From JACKPD01 sp034003145 (GTDB lineage: Bacteria; Spirochaetota; Spirochaetia; CADAEX01), in assembly GCA_034003145.1 (NCBI GenBank), contig JAVEZE010000046.1, positions 1-17,061 on the forward strand: DNA of 17,061 nucleotides, written 5' to 3'. Every line of letters begins with the position of its first letter. The first letter of the stretch is position 1. The notes beneath the pieces were generated by a model. The model did no database searches, was not told the origin of the DNA, and saw only the letters and a list, made by a program, of their open reading frames with translations. Shown piece by piece: positions 15,421-17,061 of this stretch. The position numbers and the translations under genes were made by a program.

Positions 15421-15449
15421 AATATATCATGGAATGATGGTTTTGATAA
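15421..15449 (-). promoter_or_regulatory. Candidate promoter of the thioesterase gene
   Basis: On the - strand TTATCA (15449-15444) and TATATT (15426-15421) are 17 bases apart. The -10 box ends 7 bases before the ATG, and no Shine-Dalgarno sequence is present, again fitting a leaderless start. The promoter partly overlaps the edge of the serine dehydratase remnant. Confidence 0.4.
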
Positions 15450-15653
15450 ACTACCAGGCTTTTAGGGGATAAGCCTGACGATGAGCGGATAACAGGCAGT
15501 TTTGAGGCAGAGGAAAATGCAGGAATGAAGTTCAGCTTTACAGAATCAAATTTCGGAAAAGTGCATCCCAATACTGCCCAGTTTATTGTTTCAGGAAAAC
15601 ATGGACATACGCTTAATCTGCAGCTTTCATCCATAGGAGGCGGCAGGATCTGA
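15439..15653 (+). pseudogene. Remnant of L-serine dehydratase beta subunit (sdaAB-like)
   Basis: The frame from about 15453 to the TGA at 15651-15653 translates to a segment with LLGDKPDDERITGSF, then FGKVHPNTAQFIVSG and a final SSIGGGRI, which is the middle of the beta subunit of iron-sulfur L-serine dehydratase. The preceding bases 15439-15458 continue the likeness (DKLPG, compare TDKAL-type sequences) in another frame, so a one-base shift lies near the GCTTTTAGG at 15458-15466. The N-terminal part with the start and the usual ACT domain after SSIGGG are missing. No start codon or ribosome site serves it. Not functional as it stands. Confidence 0.75.
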
Positions 15654-16014
15654 GGGAGGGTGCCAGGCTGAATGCGGCTCTGCCTCTGAAACGGCAGCTG
15701 CTGCCGGATGCGAGCTTCTCGGAGGGACACAGCAGCAGTGTGCACACGCGTTTTCACTGTCGATGATAAATTCCCTTGGCCTTGTCTGCGACCCGGTAGG
15801 CGGATACGTTGAGTATCCATGCATTTTCAGAAATGCCCACGGCGCGGTGAACGCGCTGGCTGCCATGGAGATGGCGCTGGCAGGGGTAAAAAGCATTATA
15901 CCCTCTGATGAGGTTATATCTGCGATGAAAGAGGCTGGGGAAAAAATGGATTCATCGCTGAAAGAGACCGCGCTTGGAGGGCTTGCCGCTGCCCCGACAG
16001 CCCTCAGGCTTTGA
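15652..16014 (+). pseudogene. Remnant of L-serine dehydratase alpha subunit, C-terminal part (sdaAA-like)
   Basis: From 15652 to the TGA at 16012-16014 one continuous frame gives about 120 residues of the alpha-subunit end: GGCQAECGSASETAAAAGCE, then LLGGT, MINSLGLVCDPVGGYVEYPC, IFRNAHGAVNA and a final ETALGGLAAAPTALRL. The three cysteines expected to bind the catalytic [4Fe-4S] cluster are still there (GGCQ, VCDPVGG, PCIF). The roughly 170 residues that should precede it are gone; the frame joins directly to the truncated beta fragment. An ATG at 15763 would make an 83-residue peptide, but it starts in mid-domain. The stretch is visibly richer in G and C than its neighbours. Confidence 0.8.
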
Positions 16015-16037
16015 CGGCTTTCTAAAGAGGTGTAGGA

Positions 16038-16622
16038 TTATCTGTCTGTTAGCTTTTTATACCTTACAACCATGTGAAGCAAAGCTTTTGATTTTCCCGT
16101 GTTTTTAATTGAATGGTCAATATCGCTGTGATAGGCAAGAAAATCTCCCTTTTGCATTGCAGTATCGCTTTTTCCGGCTTTTACAGTCAGCTGCCCTTCG
16201 AGAAGGGTAAGGAATTCCTCTGTGCCTGGAAAATGGGGAAGTGATTTTAGTTCGCTTTCCGGGTCGAAGGTAATCAGATACATCTCAAGATCATCAATCA
16301 TTGTAACAGGGGTAAGTGTTCTGAGGTGTACCCCTTCCTGATCGCACTCAAGTCCCAGGATTTCATCTTTCTTTGTAAGGGTGAAATTCCTTTTTGTAAT
16401 TGAGATTACCCGTGTAAGTTCGTTTATATCAACCCCGAGCCCTGTCGCTATCTTCCATACAGTAGCTACTGTCGGGTTTACCTTGTTTGACTCTATCTGC
16501 GAAAGCATTGCTTTTGAAACACCGCTTTTTTCTGAAAGTATACCAAGCGTCATTTTTTTGTTTTTCCGTATTTCCTGGATTGTTGTTCCAATAGGGAGAA
16601 GATGCTTTTCAACCATAATCAT
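16038..16622 (-). CDS. XRE-family transcriptional regulator with C-terminal cupin
   Basis: This 194-residue regulator joins an XRE/Cro-type helix-turn-helix (about 10-70; IGTTIQEIRKNKKMTLGILS, KSGVSKAMLSQIES) to a cupin domain (about 108-190; FPGTEEFLTLLEGQLTVKAG, KGDFLAYHSDIDHSI). Such proteins usually bind a small ligand in the cupin and control a neighbouring catabolic or transport gene. The ATG at 16622 follows AAAGGAA; a second ATG two codons later is possible. It is divergent from the threonine dehydrogenase gene, and the space between holds two copies of a palindrome-bearing promoter, so it is the prime candidate for binding there and controlling both genes. Confidence 0.92.
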   Translation of the reverse strand: MIMVEKHLLPIGTTIQEIRKNKKMTLGILSEKSGVSKAMLSQIESNKVNPTVATVWKIATGLGVDINELTRVISITKRNFTLTKKDEILGLECDQEGVHLRTLTPVTMIDDLEMYLITFDPESELKSLPHFPGTEEFLTLLEGQLTVKAGKSDTAMQKGDFLAYHSDIDHSIKNTGKSKALLHMVVRYKKLTDR

Positions 16623-16636
16623 TGTTTCCTTTAAAA

Positions 16637-16670
16637 AAGTTTGACATAGTAAACATTAATTCACTATAAT
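16637..16670 (+). promoter_or_regulatory. Promoter-operator copy 1 of the threonine dehydrogenase gene
   Basis: TTGACA (16641-16646), an 18-base spacer and a perfect TATAAT (16665-16670) face the dehydrogenase gene. A 22-bp imperfect palindrome with arms ATAGTAAA and TTCACTAT fills 16646-16667, between and across the boxes. The 34-bp unit recurs at 16680-16713 with three differences. Confidence 0.7.
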
Positions 16671-16679
16671 AAAATCAAC

Positions 16680-16713
16680 AAGTTTGATATAGTGAACATT
16701 AATTTACTATAAT
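16680..16713 (+). promoter_or_regulatory. Promoter-operator copy 2 of the threonine dehydrogenase gene
   Basis: TTGATA (16684-16689), an 18-base spacer and TATAAT (16708-16713) repeat the unit at 16637-16670, 31 of 34 bases identical and 43 bases further on. The palindrome at 16689-16710 has arms ATAGTGAA and TTTACTAT. Transcription would start near 16720, about 50 bases before the ATG. Confidence 0.7.
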
Positions 16714-16770
16714 ATGAGGCTTGTAATAATTCAAGTTGTTTAGCCGGATAAATTACACGGGGGATAAGAA

Positions 16771-17061
16771 ATGAGAATACTTTTAACTGGAGCGCTCGGG
16801 CAGATCGGTTCTGAGCTTGCGCTGAAGCTCAGGGAGTCCTATGGGAATGATAATGTTGTTTTGACTGATCTCCGTGATGATGTCAACCGTGATCTTATTG
16901 AAGGTGGCCCGTTTGTAAAGACAGACAGCAGGGATGGAAAAGCGCTTCACCAGATAATAAAAAAATTCAATGTAAAGAGGATTTATCATCTTGCTGCCCT
17001 GCTTTCAGCTACATCTGAAAAAAATCCGCAAACTGCCTGGGATATCAATGTAAACTCTCTC
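16771..17061 (+). CDS. SDR-type L-threonine 3-dehydrogenase / NAD-dependent epimerase family (5' part)
   Basis: The first 97 residues of a gene that runs off the window. It opens with the NAD-binding motif TGALGQIGSEL (G7, G10, G13), has an acidic residue after the second strand (LTDLRDD), and contains YHLAALLSATSEKNP followed by AWDINVNSL. The combination GALGQIGSEL with HLAALLSATxEKNP is the mark of the short-chain-dehydrogenase form of L-threonine 3-dehydrogenase, which oxidises threonine to 2-amino-3-oxobutyrate; a sugar epimerase of the same superfamily is less likely. A GGGGGAT ribosome site precedes the ATG. Upstream are the tandem promoter-operators and the divergent XRE-cupin gene. 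The catalytic Tyr-Lys pair lies beyond the window. Confidence 0.82.
   Translation, partial: MRILLTGALGQIGSELALKLRESYGNDNVVLTDLRDDVNRDLIEGGPFVKTDSRDGKALHQIIKKFNVKRIYHLAALLSATSEKNPQTAWDINVNSL

Noticed and set aside
15410..15896. Open frames of 136 and 89 codons on the - strand over the serine dehydratase remnant.
   Set aside because: They resemble no family, overlap the recognisable + strand fragments and have no start signals; they are shadows of former coding sequence.
15763..16014. An 83-residue gene starting at ATG 15763.
   Set aside because: Family similarity continues upstream to 15652 in the same frame; the ATG is an internal codon of the serine dehydratase alpha fragment.
16637..16713. 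The two 34-bp repeats as the start of a CRISPR array or an attachment site.
   Set aside because: Only two copies with a 9-base gap are present, each holds promoter boxes, and no cas or integrase gene is near; duplicated regulatory sites explain them better.
16783..16989. A 68-codon open frame on the - strand opposite the threonine dehydrogenase start.
   Set aside because: It has no recognisable motifs or ribosome site, and the + strand frame is a clear Rossmann-fold dehydrogenase.

Overview
The window looks like chromosomal DNA of an anaerobic bacterium with moderate-to-low GC. Spirochaetota is my best guess. It rests on the general look of the proteins (a class III cyclase with a Glu-rich repeat tail, an unfamiliar secreted protein, the style of FabD) and not on a marker gene, so treat it as tentative. 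Almost all genes are on the + strand in tight operons; two genes near the right end are on the - strand. I saw no rRNA, tRNA, CRISPR array or insertion sequence.

Layout. (1) 1-2507: the end of an iron/cobalamin-type ABC importer (3' end of a solute-binding protein, FecCD-type permease, FecE/BtuD-type ATPase). (2) 2511-4838: directly behind it, a class III nucleotide cyclase homologue with an acidic tail built on a 36-bp tandem repeat; one transition-state residue appears to be replaced. (3) 4941-7883: fatty-acid synthesis operon fabD-fabG-fabF with its own candidate promoter and no acpP. (4) 8021-12658: five closely packed genes: a fused double ATPase of an ECF vitamin transporter, EcfT, an S component, an RsbT/RsbW-like ATP-binding protein, and a ferredoxin-[FeFe]-hydrogenase-like protein with a modified active-site loop. 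Known [FeFe] proteins of this kind are thought to be sensors rather than bulk H2 enzymes. (5) 12726-13973: a CNNM/CBS/CorC membrane protein. (6) 14070-14762: an unrecognised exported protein behind a promoter with a perfect inverted repeat, followed by a terminator.

(7) 14910-17061: an acyl-CoA thioesterase (-), wreckage of an iron-sulfur L-serine dehydratase (+), an XRE-cupin regulator (-), and divergently the 5' part of an SDR-type L-threonine 3-dehydrogenase (+). The divergent region carries two near-identical 34-bp copies of a promoter with an embedded palindrome. The right end therefore has a serine/threonine catabolism theme, with the regulator a good candidate to control the dehydrogenase.

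Points of most interest: the ECF transporter/switch-ATPase/sensory-type hydrogenase operon; matching degeneration of one ATP site in the fused EcfA; the duplicated promoter-operator; three genes whose -10 box ends only 6-8 bases before the ATG and which lack a usable Shine-Dalgarno sequence (candidate leaderless starts); and the collapsed serine dehydratase locus.
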